DNA of 64,000 nt. Origin: Acanthococcus lagerstroemiae. Lineage: Eukaryota > Arthropoda > Insecta > Hemiptera > Eriococcidae. Location: positions 1-64,000 of the forward strand of contig JAJSSI010000076.1 in assembly GCA_031841125.1 (NCBI GenBank), written 5' to 3'. Below, in pieces: positions 1-9,612 of this stretch (position 1 is its first letter; each line of letters starts with the position of its first letter). The notes beneath the pieces are model-generated. The model was not told the origin of the DNA and did not search any database. It saw only the letters and a list, made by a program, of their open reading frames with translations. The position numbers and the translations under genes are program-made.

Positions 1-1145
1 CACCTTTCTTCGGCACAACTTCGGATGGCGGGAGTGGGGTGTCAATTCTACAAAATTCGATTTTGATTTGTGGCTCATCTGTAAATACTTGCAAAATTGT
101 AGTACCTAAAAAGGGATGGGAATCAACATTTTCATGAAATGTAATATGTTGGTCGTCTAATAGGTTTATAGGATTGCTGAATTCATTTATGACAACTTAC
201 GCCTCTTATTTGCCACTGCGGAAGTTGAGAGGGGGGCGACGGCCTAATATTTTCGTGAATTGCTGTATGTGCTGGGACGTATGACGATGCACGCATGCAA
301 AGTGGCCCCTGAGACACCGCGCCCCCCAGCACCAGAAACTACCCTTTCGGGCATCGCATCAGTGGCCGAGGGGGTGAATTGCTGTATAAATATCGTGTTT
401 AAGTTTGAAGGGTCGCCGAATTCATTTTTCTGAAAATATTACCTGTTTCCTTATGGTTGAAGTAGTGTACCCACGTTCCCTTCCAAAACTGTTGAAGTTC
501 CGCGGCGACTTCGAATCGATTGCACGTAGTTGGAAAACAAGACCAAGCCGACTTGAGGCGTGAATATTAAGAGCAGCTCTTCGGAGACAAAGTGAATCGT
601 AATTAAAGAATGAGCTATTATGAAATAACTCGCCGCTTTTAAAATCAATTTAAATGCTAATTAGCTTACCTACCCGACTGTGATTAACTTTAAAATTACA
701 AGTTTTCGAACATTTTCGCGTTTTGCTCGCTGTTTCAGTCGAACGCGCTATCGGAAACAAGACGCTGACTTCGGCTGATATTTGCTTCCTTAATGCTAGA
801 GTCGGGTTGCACGCTGTGGATGGATTGGATTGCGCTGACAATTAAGGTAAACCATCTCTGGAAACCGTAATTAGTCGTTTTCGGATTTCAGACTCTGGTA
901 GGCGGAAACAGAGCTTACTATTTCAGTAGAATGTACCCCGGTTCTAAAAAGAGTTGCTTAATATACTCACAAGCGTCCCTTCGAGTCATCGAATTTTCTA
1001 CGCTCCTTGGATTACAAGCCTCCCAGGTAAACTTTGTTTGACCTGATAGGCTTCGACCTGGTACCAGATCAGTGAGAGGGGGGGGGGGTAATAGAAGCAA
1101 AATGGCTCACATTGTTTGAAAAATTTAAGTTGATTTGCGGTTGGT
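1..1145. other. Non-coding stretch, no gene recognised
   Basis: No open frame here is long or has recognisable domains, and no tRNA or rRNA fold was seen. A 14-base word, GTGAATTGCTGTAT, occurs at 255-268 and again at 374-387 in slightly similar surroundings, which hints at a small decayed duplication about 119 bp apart. A G-run lies at about 1078-1088. The rest is mixed-composition sequence without visible structure. Confidence 0.6.
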
Positions 1146-1690
1146 TGGATTGCTTGTTTTTAGGCAAGTTTTTTATGCATTTGCATATTTTTCCTATTAT
1201 TATTTCTGCGCATATTTACATTATCTTTGCGATTCATGAAATTTCCAAGTAAAATGAGCCCAACTTGGTAGCGTATAATTCTGAATATTTAAGAAATATG
1301 CATACTCGTATTTTCGCATAAAATCGTACATTTCAGCGCATGTGCAGATATTTGGCCACTTTTCTTATTTTTACCGCTTATTAACTAGAATACATGCTGC
1401 ATGTTGCAAGCCTGAAGCAGGTTATTTGGGTTTGATGTATGGACGCTTGCTCTGTCAAGTGCCAACCACTGCTGGCTACAACTTGCACAGTTCTGAATTG
1501 ATTTTCTTCTTCAGCTTTATGGTTATTGTCCTTTTTTTGAGTCAGCGTGTGTTTCATTCGATTTAACTGAAAAAATCCCGCGTTTTGATTCCCATGTTGC
1601 CTTGTTTAAAAAGAAATGTTTTCGCATATTTTGAGGTTTTCGGCGCAAATTTTATTCGCATATTTCGCGATTTTCACCACATTAACATTA
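1146..1690. repeat. AT-rich stretch with recurrent CGCATATTT-like motifs
   Basis: Variants of CGCATATTT recur at irregular spacing, for example near 1183, 1209, 1315, 1338, 1624 and 1660, often preceded by TT or TTT. The spacing is not constant, so this is not a clean tandem array. It could be a decayed tandem repeat or part of an old mobile element. The segment 1390-1566 between the motif clusters has an open frame of 74 codons with a hydrophobic end, but I recognise no family and treat it as chance. Confidence 0.35.
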
Positions 1691-1719
1691 AAAACCTTGT
1701 ACTAAGTTTTTTTACAAGT

Positions 1720-2045
1720 TAATTTTAATGTGTTTGTTTGTTGCATGTAGTTCGTTGTTGTATAGTATTTTAGTTGGTTTTGATTTTCTCTCTCTTTTCT
1801 TTGTTTGTTTGTTCATTTTGGTTTGTTTTGGTGAATTTTCGTTCGTTTTTACTTGGTTTTAGTTTGATTTTGTTTTGTTTTGGTTCATTACAATTCCGTT
1901 TAATTTCAGTTGCTTGATCTGATTCAGTTTGCTTTGATTCAATTCAATTCGTTTTGGTTCGATACAATTCGGTTTTTTATTTCATTTCGTTTTTGTTTGT
2001 GTTGATTTGTACTTGTTCGTTTTGAGTTTTTCAATTTGTTTCAAT
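1720..2045. repeat. T/G-rich low-complexity tract
   Basis: The plus strand is dominated by T with interspersed G, built of degenerate words such as TTTGTTTG, TTTTGGTTTG and CAATTCG, with few A residues. It looks like a decayed compound microsatellite with strong strand asymmetry. No coding potential is visible. Confidence 0.7.
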
Positions 2046-2050
2046 TGAGT

Positions 2051-2335
2051 CTAGCAGAGCCGGCAACTTAGAATTTCTTCATGTGGAGCAAGATTTTCTC
2101 TCAAGAAAGGGGTAAAAAAAGGAAGTTTTGTAATTTTTAGGTAAAGAAGGGGGGGGGTTAAAAAATCAGGTGAATACCTCATTCACAAGAGTGCTTACCT
2201 ATACTTCGTCTGTCCACATTAATTTACTTGTGAAGAAGATATCTAACAAATTTGTACCGCTCCAACTTTTTTTCACTGTCGAAGTCGGTTAGATAGTGGA
2301 CGAGGGACGATCTTCAAATACCAACGGTTACTGTT
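2051..2335. other. Non-coding stretch, nothing recognised
   Basis: Mixed-composition sequence with short G-runs (near 2150) and no supported gene, RNA or repeat. It ends where the first hairpin element begins. Confidence 0.5.
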
Positions 2336-2536
2336 AACTGGGGTACTATCGGAAACCGGTGGTAATGTTGGCCATTCATGACTTAGTTACTGATAACGAT
2401 ACTAGCGCTCCTACAGCAACTCGTGAATGACCGATATTACCTCAGTTGATTTTCCCCTGATAGTGATACTACTGCGCTTTTACAAGTCATGAGTGCATGG
2501 CCGATATTACCACCAGTGTCCCATATTACCCCAGTT
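2336..2536. repeat. Hairpin-forming inverted repeat 1 (MITE-like)
   Basis: Bases 2336-2384 and 2484-2536 are imperfect reverse complements: AACTGGGGTACTATCGG at the left end pairs with CCATATTACCCCAGTT at the right end, and GGTAATGTTGGCC pairs with GGCCGATATTACC. The loop holds a diverged direct repeat of about 67 bp, with CTGATAACGATACT at 2390 and CTGATAGTGATACT at 2457. The structure resembles a small non-autonomous foldback element. No clear target duplication is visible and no known family is recognised. Confidence 0.65.
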
Positions 2537-2560
2537 GACGGTATGCATTTTTTCTACTGC

Positions 2561-2776
2561 AAACGGGGTACCTTCGGAATTGTGGGGAACTCTGACATTG
2601 CCAGAACTGGAGTACGCAGGTTAGATGCGTTATTCCTTCGTTGACTATTAGGGTGTCAAATAAAATCTGAGACTTGTCACTACACTGTCATGCGATGAAA
2701 ACCGATATTCCAGTTCTAATGTGTAAAACTGGCAATGTCCGGAGTTTCCCCCGCAAATTCGAAGCTACCTCAGTTT
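2561..2776. repeat. Hairpin-forming inverted repeat 2, sibling of the preceding one
   Basis: Bases 2561-2610 pair with about 2710-2776. The strongest block is the left GACATTGCCAG against the right CTGGCAATGTC, with GGGGTACCTTCGGAA pairing imperfectly with TTCGAAGCTACCTC. The outer end, AAACGGGGTACCTTCGGAA, resembles the outer end of the hairpin at 2336-2536, so the two are probably related units side by side, or a single compound element from about 2330 to 2780. Confidence 0.6.
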
Positions 2777-3609
2777 ACATTAATTGAAAAAATCCTGCCC
2801 CCCTAAAAGATGGTTAGATTGTACGACCAACTTTGTTGAATACCATCATACTTCCCCACCTCAGTTACCTTCCCGACTCTCAAATCTCGGTTCCTTCTTG
2901 TAGAAACTGTCAGTGTTACTGTGCCGACTATATGAAAAATTTCACCTCTCCAGATGCACTCCCCAGCAGCCAATCTATCAACCGGTCGTTAATTTTCTTC
3001 ACACTTCGCCGAGCTCGCCTCGTTCGAACCCCGGCTGCCGCCCCGGTCGACTCGAATGATTCTTTCTAGACGAAAGTGATAACCGCAAGACCACGGACCC
3101 CTTTCGAGTTTAATTATTCGTTCCATTAGCCGTAAGTAAAAAAGCGCGGCCTTCGGGTCGCAGAAGGGTTCCAAATTTGAATATATCTGTTGTTGCACGC
3201 GCTAATCAGCGTCGATTTATAACTGACAGAGAGAATTTTTTGCTGCGCGGCTACAATTACACGTACGCACAGGTATATCGAGAAAATAACTGTATAATTT
3301 TCTCGCGTCGGCATGACTGAAAAGGGTCCGGAAAGAATATATACGGCGTAGGTTTAAGTTTTTCCCTCCGCCTATCCTTTTCATTCGCCACCGGAATGCT
3401 TTTAAAGCTACAGTAAACGTCGTCGATGATTACACGTTTCATTTCGGGCAGCCAAAGTTTCAACGATAATCGCAGGCGATAAATTCGCAGGCCTTCTGTT
3501 CATTGGAACTTGTTACATTCGACGTATCTGGTGCTTTATTACCGGAAGCTATCGCGTTAAGGAAGTTTTAAAAAGTTGCCTTTTGTCTCTTTATGTATAA
3601 GACTTACAG
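2777..3609. other. Non-coding stretch, nothing firmly recognised
   Basis: Mixed-composition sequence. Short open frames exist on both strands but none shows a domain, and they overlap each other without any preference. A polypyrimidine stretch and CTTACAG at its right end form a plausible splice acceptor for the candidate exon that follows. Confidence 0.5.
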
Positions 3610-3893
3610 GACGAACGTATAAAAGTTCGGTATGGCAAATGAGAACGAAATCGAAAAACGTGACGACAAACGATTCGTTGGATAGACTGCGGCAGAGCTT
3701 CCCTAGAAGCACCAGATGCTCAGGTTCCATCATAGATGCAGATGAACGTAGTTACTCACTACCTATAGGCAGGTCTGTATCTTCTTGCAACAGCATTTGT
3801 ATGCCTACTTGGTCTCTTCCTGATCCAAAATTATTCAATATAGAGGTGATGAAAAATGGAGCCGAAGCGGTAATTGTGAACAGAACTGTCCTC
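3610..3893 (+). CDS. Candidate coding exon of unknown gene (weak)
   Basis: An uninterrupted frame runs across this stretch and continues upstream to an in-frame ATG at 3576. The encoded peptide is Ser/Arg-rich at first (DSLDRLRQSFPRS) and then of mixed composition (SLPDPKLFNIEVMKNGAE), which reads more like real protein than the other short frames nearby. It is preceded by a pyrimidine-rich run ending in CTTACAG and can end at a GT at 3894, so it could be an internal exon entered one base into a codon and left at a codon boundary. I do not recognise the protein family. It abuts satellite relics on its right, so it may instead be a gene fragment or a chance frame. Confidence 0.27.
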
Positions 3894-3924
3894 GTTTAAT
3901 TTTTGAAAACTGTCTACTGTCTTC

Positions 3925-4047
3925 CATGATTCTAGCAGCTCTCAATTTTGACAACGGATTCGAATTCGTCTCGGAAAATTGAGTAATTTGAATCAGCGTG
4001 GACGTTGAAGCTCTGCGAAAGTTTTTTCGCCCCAAAAAAGACATGAC
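3925..4047 (-). repeat. Decayed satellite monomer fragment, reverse orientation
   Basis: On the plus strand this reads as the reverse complement of part of the 292 bp monomer found after 11744: CTCAATTTTGACAACGG, GAATTCGTCTCGGAAAATTG and the segment CGCCCCAAAAAAGACATGA are all recognisable. The copy stops at the CATGA motif, where the AT-rich insertion begins. The monomer resumes at about 6301, so the two pieces were once adjacent. Confidence 0.85.
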
Positions 4048-4097
4048 TAATGTAAATAAATTCTTTATTCAAATTATTAATAATTATATATATATTA
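4048..4097. repeat. AT-rich patch left of the foldback element
   Basis: About 50 bases of almost pure A and T ending in a TATATATATTA run. Together with the AT-rich block at 6113-6300 it surrounds the foldback element and was probably its insertion target. The final TA at 4096-4097 matches the TA at 6113-6114. Confidence 0.6.
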
Positions 4098-4580
4098 CAG
4101 GGTGTTCCGGGAGTGGACGATAAAACTTCGCCTGGTTATACACCAGACTTAGTACATCGATGTTATAAGAGGTTGCATCGCTCCGTAACTTGAAGCGCTG
4201 CGGCGTTGAAAATTAAAATTCAATTTTCGTGTATCGAAAAGTCGAATAAAATATGATGAATTTTGGTTTATTAAAATTCTGAATTAAAATATAACTTACC
4301 ATATTTTGGTAACAAATTAAAGAAGCGATCCTAGCGATAAATTGAGACTATAACGAACAATTTCTGTTCATCTGGGACCAAGAAAAATAAAAAAGAATGA
4401 TGAACAAAAATATCAAAAATTGACACGAAACACTGTTTTTTATTGTAAATTTGAGAAACTGACCTATGAACACCAACATGATATTTTAAGCTAAACATAG
4501 CAGAAGAATTGCGGTCTTTCAAAACAGCATCATTACTTCTAGTCTCTAAGTCGCTTCGTTTTAGAGTTCTTCGCAAAGAA
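4098..4580 (+). repeat. Left outer arm of the foldback element
   Basis: It pairs with 5640-6112. Matching landmarks include the block reading CTTAGTACATCGATGTTATAA and the following run CCGTAACTTGAAGCGCTGCG, whose reverse complements appear near 6015-6065. A 246-base open frame on the minus strand lies here, but it is only the arm read backwards and has no recognisable product. Confidence 0.75.
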
Positions 4581-5157
4581 AATAAAAGGCTGAATTTCCA
4601 TCACCATGATTTTAACAAAGTAAAACAATGTACATTTTCTTTATAAAATCTCTAAAAATGAAATAATTCACAAAATCTATCTAATTGAAGAGAAGATTCT
4701 ACCGAGTAAATTTGGACTAATGAGCTATTCTCCTAAATTGTAAGGACTGAGGAACATAAAATGGAAGTCGACAAAGTGATGAAAACAATGAATTTTCAAC
4801 GTAACATTTTAAAATGATGGAAAAAATAATTCTACATTTGGACCACAGTTTACAGCCTATGTTAGCTTTATTTTCAGTGACCAAAACTTTCTCAATCCTT
4901 GCTCAATGCGGCTCATCCTTCAAATAACGCACAACTGCGATCTTCCCAGTTTCTCTGAATTTGTCGCATCTACATGTGTTACATTTTCTTTCCTAGCAAT
5001 TTAGAGAAAAAAAAAAGAAGAAAAAAACCTGATGTAATGCCCTGACAATAAGTATGCTCTCAAAGTAAACGCAAATGAAGATGTGAACGTTTGTGAAAAA
5101 TCGAAACGGAATTTTGACGATGGCCACACTGCTAATAGGTAGAGGCTTCACTCTGGT

Positions 5158-5331
5158 AGAGCACCTGAAACACTCGAGTACTGACAATCCGCCATTTTGA
5201 GTCGCTGGTGCCCGATGATTCACAATTCGATATATCAAAGGAAGGCGGAACGTCCCGCATAGTGAACTGTGAGTCGTCGGCACCAACGAATCAAAATGGC
5301 GATGTCATACTCGGGTGTTCCTAGGTGCTCT
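5158..5331. repeat. Central palindrome of the foldback element
   Basis: Left half 5158-5228 and right half 5265-5331 pair as imperfect reverse complements. AGAGCACCT opens the left half and AGGTGCTCT closes the right; CGCCATTTTGAGTCG-like and TCGGCACCAACGAATC-like blocks also match. The unpaired centre is about 5229-5264. It marks the axis of the whole 2 kb structure, which sits off-centre because the left arm is longer. Confidence 0.75.
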
Positions 5332-5639
5332 AACCCTGGGAGCCAATTCGAACACATTCGTATTTTTGTCATACCCATAAATACGTGGTAATCATAATTT
5401 TTGTATTTATTTGTTTCAAAAGTCATTTGCATCCGTGTAGAAACAGGCTGTATTATCGCTTCTTTTTCCATTTTTCTTGATTCCTAACGAACGAAAACTC
5501 TGAATTTGTCCGCGGAAATCTCCTCTTTAAATTGATACCAAATTTGATGGATTTTCTCTGGATTCTAAATTTTAATAAATTGAAATGTTTTTCATTCGTT
5601 CGATTTTTGATGAAATTTTTCGAAATCTAATTTCTTTCT

Positions 5640-6112
5640 TTGTAAATAACTCTAAAACGATGCGACTTAGAGACCAGAAGTACTGACTGTTTTGAAAGAG
5701 CGCAACCTTCTGCTATTGTTTAGCTTAAAATATCATGGTGTTGATTGGTCCAGTTTCTCAAATTACAATGAAAAACAGTGTTTTGCGTCAATTTTTTGAT
5801 TTTTTTTTTCATCACTTCTTTTTTATTTTACTTGGTCCCAGATGAATAAAAATTGTTCGTTATAGTCCTTAATTTGTCCCTACGATCTCTTCTTTAATTT
5901 GATACCAATATGATAGGTTATCTCTTAACTCAGAATTTTAATAAACCAAAATTCATCATATTTTATTCGATTTTTGATACACGAAAATGAAATTTATTTT
6001 TCAACACCGCAGCGCCTTTGAGTTGCGGAGCGATGCAACCCTTATAACATCGATGTACTAAGTCTGGTGTATAACCAGGCGAAGTTTTATCGTCCACTCC
6101 CGGAATACCCTG
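5640..6112 (-). repeat. Right outer arm of the foldback element
   Basis: This is the reverse-complement partner of 4098-4580. Its inner neighbour, 5505-5640, is a diverged direct copy of 5868-6000; both contain a GATACCAA block, a TTTTAATAAA block and a TTCGATTTTTGAT-like block in the same order. The arm therefore grew at least partly by internal duplication. Confidence 0.72.
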
Positions 6113-6300
6113 TATAATACCTATATTAATATACTTTATAAAAATTTAAATTAATTTTTTTTTCATCTTTTTATAATTTTCTATACGTTTTTTTAATTTA
6201 GTTATTATTATTTATTTATTAAATTTAAAATAAAAAAAAATTAATAATCAAATAATTATTAATTATAATAAAATTTATTAAAAAATCCTAAATCTTTAAT
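6113..6300. repeat. AT-rich patch right of the foldback element
   Basis: About 185 bases of nearly pure A and T with long T and A runs. The satellite relic resumes directly after it at TATCGTACGGAGAAATTTTC, which corresponds to the monomer position just beyond the CATGATG motif. Either this patch was present before the foldback element inserted, or it arrived with it. Confidence 0.65.
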
Positions 6301-7465
6301 TATCGTACGGAGAAATTTTCAAAATCCGAAAAATTAAAAATTTTTGAATTAAAGACAACTTTCTGCTCAATCATTCACGCTGAGTACGACTTCGGTGTTG
6401 AAATTTGGGCGCCAATGTTCCGTTAACGAGATACACTGGAAAATGTGGTCAAAAAATGACTAGCTCAATTTTGAAAACCGATTCTAATTCGTCTCGAAAA
6501 AGTGAGTAATAAGGAGAGCGCCAACGGCGAAGATCTGAGAAAATTTTTATGCCCAAGACAACAGAATGTATTGTGTAAGAACATTTTCAAAATTGAAAAA
6601 ATTAAAAATTTTGAATTAATGACCGTTATTTACTCAATTTTTTACGCCGAGTTGTATTCCGTGTTCAAATTTGGCGGCGGACGCTCCGTTGCCGAGATAC
6701 ACTCGAAAATGTGGTCACAATTGGTCAAAAAATGACTATAGGTCAATTTTGACGACGGATTTGAATTCATCTCGAAAATATGAGTAATTGGCAACAGCGC
6801 CGACGCCGAAGCTCTCCGAAATTTTTGGCCTCAAAAAAGACATGATGTATATAGTATGGAGAAATTTCCAAAATTCGACAAATTAAAAATTTTGAATTAC
6901 AGACCGTTTTCTACTTAATTTTTCACGCCGAGTTGTATTTGTGGCTCAAAATTGGCGCTGACGCTCGTTGCCGAGATACCCACTCGAAAATGAGTCGTAA
7001 TTGGTCAAAAATTGACGATAGGTCAATTTTGATGACGGATGTTGATTTCGTCTCGAAAAATTGAGTAATTTGCACCAGCGCCGACGCCGAAGCTCCCGAA
7101 AATTTTTTTGCCCGAAAAAACACATTGGAGAAATTTTAAAATTCGACCAAATCAAAAATTTCGAATTAAAGATCGTTCTCTACTCAATTTCTTCACGCCA
7201 AGTTCAAATTCGTTTTCGAATTTGGCGCTGACGCTCTGTTGCCGAGATACACTCGAAAAAAAAAAAAAAATTGGAAAAGTGTCAATTTGGCTCCAAAAAT
7301 GACTGTAGCTCAATTTTGACGAACGGATTTGAATTCGTCTCGAAAATCTGAGTACCTAGCACCAGCGCCGACGCCGAGCTCTCCGAAAAATTTGGCCTCA
7401 GAAAAGACATGATGTATTATAGCAGGAAAGAATTTTCAAAATTCGAAAAAATCAAAAATGTTGAA
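6301..7465 (-). repeat. Old, decayed satellite array in reverse orientation (about four copies)
   Basis: The block equivalent to GAGAAATTTTCAAAATTCG recurs near 6312, 6582, 6861, 7130 and 7430, giving units of about 270-300 bp. All read as reverse complements of the young monomer, with many substitutions and small indels. Shared features of the old copies that differ from the young array include GCCGACGCCGAAGC (young equivalent ends GTAGC) and AAAAAAGACATGATG (young equivalent AAAAAATGCATGATG). They therefore represent a distinct, earlier generation. The last copy is cut at TTGAAT by the retrotransposon. Confidence 0.88.
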
Positions 7466-7640
7466 TGAAAAGCATGATAAACACCTGCAGGCAGTACTTC
7501 AGCGAGTCAGCGACACCGGCATGACGCTTAATCGGAGAAGTGCGTGTTTCGCACAAAGAAGTGAAATTTTCTCGGTCATTTTCTTGAGGATGACAAGATT
7601 CTTGCTGACCCCGAAATGACCGAGGCCATTGTGAAAATGG
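7466..7640 (+). pseudogene. Reverse transcriptase, C-terminal fragment (gypsy pol)
   Basis: The frame contains HDKHLQAVLQRVSDTGMTLN followed shortly by a cysteine-phenylalanine pair. This is the conserved stretch downstream of the polymerase active site in gypsy-type enzymes, where a leucine-rich helix is followed by a TLN motif. The catalytic YxDD box would lie upstream and is absent. The frame shifts soon after the CFAQ segment, so no functional enzyme can be made. Confidence 0.8.
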
Positions 7641-8112
7641 AACCACCGAAATCCAAATCGAGTTACACTCGCTGCTTGATTCCGTCAATTTCCTCGCGCG
7701 TCATATTCCGATCGTTCAACTCTACTCGAACCACTCTATAGTCTCCCTCAAAAACGACTGAATTCATTTGGGAGTCAGCCCAGCGTGCAGCATTCTAAAA
7801 ACTGAAAGAAATTTTAGCTAAAGCGCCCGTTTGCCATTTATGACCCCCATAAACCAACGACTGTCTCGTGCGATCAAAAAATCATCGTTTGGCATCGGAG
7901 CTGTTACTCAGAAAGCTGAATCGAGCCAGTTGTTACCTGTCGCATTTGCATCAAAAACACTCTCGAAGCAGAGAAGAAATATGCCCAGATTGAGAGGAAG
8001 CTCTCGCCATCGCATGGGCGTCCAACGCTTCAGAACTACCTGTTGCTTAAAATTCACGATTAAGACGACCAGAAACCTTTGTTGCCTATTCTCACGACAA
8101 CAGACAGTTCTT
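7641..8112 (+). pseudogene. RNase H region fragment (gypsy pol)
   Basis: Recognisable pieces in different frames include a connection segment with SVNFLARHIP, a block with KAPVCHLYDPHKPTT, AEKKYAQIE at about 7968-7994, and PLLPIL near 8075-8092. In intact gypsy elements this domain removes the RNA strand during reverse transcription. Stops and frame changes separate the pieces, and the first catalytic aspartate block is damaged, reading as C-D-Q where a D-A-S type motif is usual. Confidence 0.72.
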
Positions 8113-8690
8113 GGATGAATTAAACACCACGTTTGCAGCGAATTCGACTACGCTTGCTGCGATTTAATTATACAACTCATCCACCTTGCAGTAAAAATCT
8201 GGTTACCGCAGATTTGTTTGTCGAGAAAGCCCGTCTCAAAGTCCACGATTGAAGACAAGAAATTTGAAGTCGAACTCCAAAACCACGGCTTTTGCAACGT
8301 CAATAACATCAATTGTTCCCCATCCATGCTAAGCGCATTAAAGCAGCACAGCGGGACACCGAGCTGGGAAAATTGATCCAGAACTACATCACACACAGTT
8401 GGTTGGCCGAGTCAACAAAAGGACCTACCAGACGAGGTGATCCCATATTGGCGTCACCAAAGCTCACTTTCTGTAGATGATGACTTAATTATTTTGAGCA
8501 TCGTTTATGGATCCCGCCAACACTTCGTGGGAAAATGCTGAAGCAGCTACAACGAAAGTCATTTTGTACCACAAAGACTTGCAATCTCGCACGAACGGTA
8601 ATTTGTGGCCGAATAATCGACAAAGACATGAGAAAATGGTGTCCAATGCGAGACTTGCGCAGAATCCCATCCGAATCGCCATGAACACTC
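8113..8690 (+). pseudogene. RNase H-integrase linker and zinc-binding region remnant
   Basis: The most telling motif is PYWRHQSSLSVDDDL at 8442-8486, a linker sequence typical of arthropod gypsy-type pol proteins. It is followed by a decayed histidine segment and a CETC pair at 8647-8658, which fits the second half of the HHCC zinc-binding motif at the start of integrase. The CETC is read in a different frame from the following core domain, so at least one frame change lies between them. Confidence 0.62.
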
Positions 8691-9060
8691 ATCCCTTTGC
8701 CTTGCCCAATCGTTCATGGGAAAAAGTTGGTGCCGAACCTGCTCAAAGAAAAAGAAAATGGTGGTTAGTGCTAATTGACTACTACTCCAAATTCATCGAG
8801 TTAGCACTCATCGAGAAATTGGATTCGAAAACCCATCATCACAAAACTCGAGTCAATCTTCGCACGATTTGGGGTACCAAAAATTTTGTTCACTGATAAT
8901 GGTACGCAGCTTGTGTCAAACGAGATGCAAGAATTAGCGAAAGATTTGACTTTAAAAATCGTGACCAGGATCCAGCATTCCACAATCCAAACGGGTTAGC
9001 TGAAGCCGCAGTCAAAATTTTCAAAGAGATTTTGAACAATGAGAAACCTACAGTAGCACT
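8691..9060 (+). pseudogene. Integrase catalytic core, frameshifted (gypsy pol)
   Basis: The integrase D,D35,E triad can be traced. The first aspartate is in WWLVLIDYYSKF (codon 8777-8779), the second in FTDNGTQLVSNEM (codon 8895-8897), and the glutamate in NGLAEAAVKIFKEIL (codon 9002-9004). The second and third are 107 bases apart, one short of 36 codons, which shows a single-base loss between them. A further frame change lies between the first and second aspartate. The residues are present but cannot be read in one frame, so the domain is dead. Confidence 0.85.
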
Positions 9061-9612
9061 CATGAATAATCGAGCTACTCCAACGTCAGTAGGTTACAGC
9101 CCAGCCCAACTTCTGTTCAATCGTCGGATTCGCACGAAAATCCCTTCAGTCAATCTGGAAATCGTGTCATCAAACGAGCTGATCTCGAGGAACGAGATAA
9201 CAACGTCGTGATCGCGCGAAACGCAATTTTGATCGTGCAAAGGGAGCCCGCCCTTTACGTGAAATAAGTCCAGCGCAAATTCTCCGTGAAGATGCAAAAA
9301 AGAAAGGTACTGTCATTTGCCAGCGTCGAAACCACGTTCATATGACGAACATCAAGCTAGAATGGAGCCGAGCTTCGCAGAAATCGAATGACCCTTCGTC
9401 GATTGCCATCACGTCACCCTGATTGGCCTGATAACGAGTCATCTAAGTCCATCCCGTCTACTCCAAAAACGAGTCAGAAGATCGAACCAAGGGCCACACC
9501 TAAATCAAGTCAGACGACGCCTGCAACAATCGAAGATCCCATCACCAGTACCACGAACACTCCGACCGAGGAAAACCATCTTTTATGGCTCCCCGGGTTA
9601 CCCAAAGGGAGA
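9061..9612 (+). pseudogene. Integrase C-terminal region and Pro/Ser/Thr-rich pol tail
   Basis: After the core comes a segment with YSPAQLLFNRR, a motif common at the end of gypsy integrases, then a charged stretch and finally a Pro/Ser/Thr-rich open frame (9388-9642) with repeated TP and TS pairs. Such tails occur in several gypsy lineages. The frame runs into the LTR, as is usual for elements lacking an envelope gene. The exact clade (for example Mag-like) is a guess. Confidence 0.6.
9604..9612 (+). other. Polypurine tract of the retrotransposon
   Basis: AAAGGGAGA lies immediately before TGTT, the first bases of the LTR. This is the normal site for priming plus-strand DNA synthesis in LTR retrotransposons and is the main reason for placing the LTR start at 9613. 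Confidence 0.7.

Larger units (their letters stand above)
4098..6112. mobile_element. Large foldback (long inverted repeat) element, non-autonomous
   Basis: The termini are CAGGGTGTTCCGGGAGTGG at the left and its near-perfect reverse complement at the right, both bordered by TA, which fits a TA target duplication as in Tc1/mariner-type transposition. The outer arms, 4098-4580 and about 5640-6112, pair over nearly their whole length with scattered changes. The inner arms, 5158-5228 and 5265-5331, also pair, leaving a loop of roughly 36 bases. The left arm carries extra unpaired sequence at about 4820-4990. Each arm also contains a diverged duplicated block about 350-365 bp apart (for example 5505-5640 against 5868-6000). 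No transposase frame is present, so it would have depended on enzymes supplied elsewhere. The family is not identified. Confidence 0.8.

Noticed and set aside
2833..3069. A cysteine-containing 78-codon frame as a small secreted protein
   Set aside because: It has no signal peptide, and frames on the opposite strand overlap it with equal length. No support beyond openness.
4331..5471. Minus-strand open frames of 78-97 codons inside the foldback element
   Set aside because: They lie in inverted-repeat arms, show no transposase motif and have low-complexity ends. They are chance frames.
8507..8896. A separate 129-codon gene
   Set aside because: The second half is the integrase core of the gypsy-type element (WWLVLIDYYSKF) and the first half is out-of-frame linker sequence. 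It is part of the decayed pol gene.
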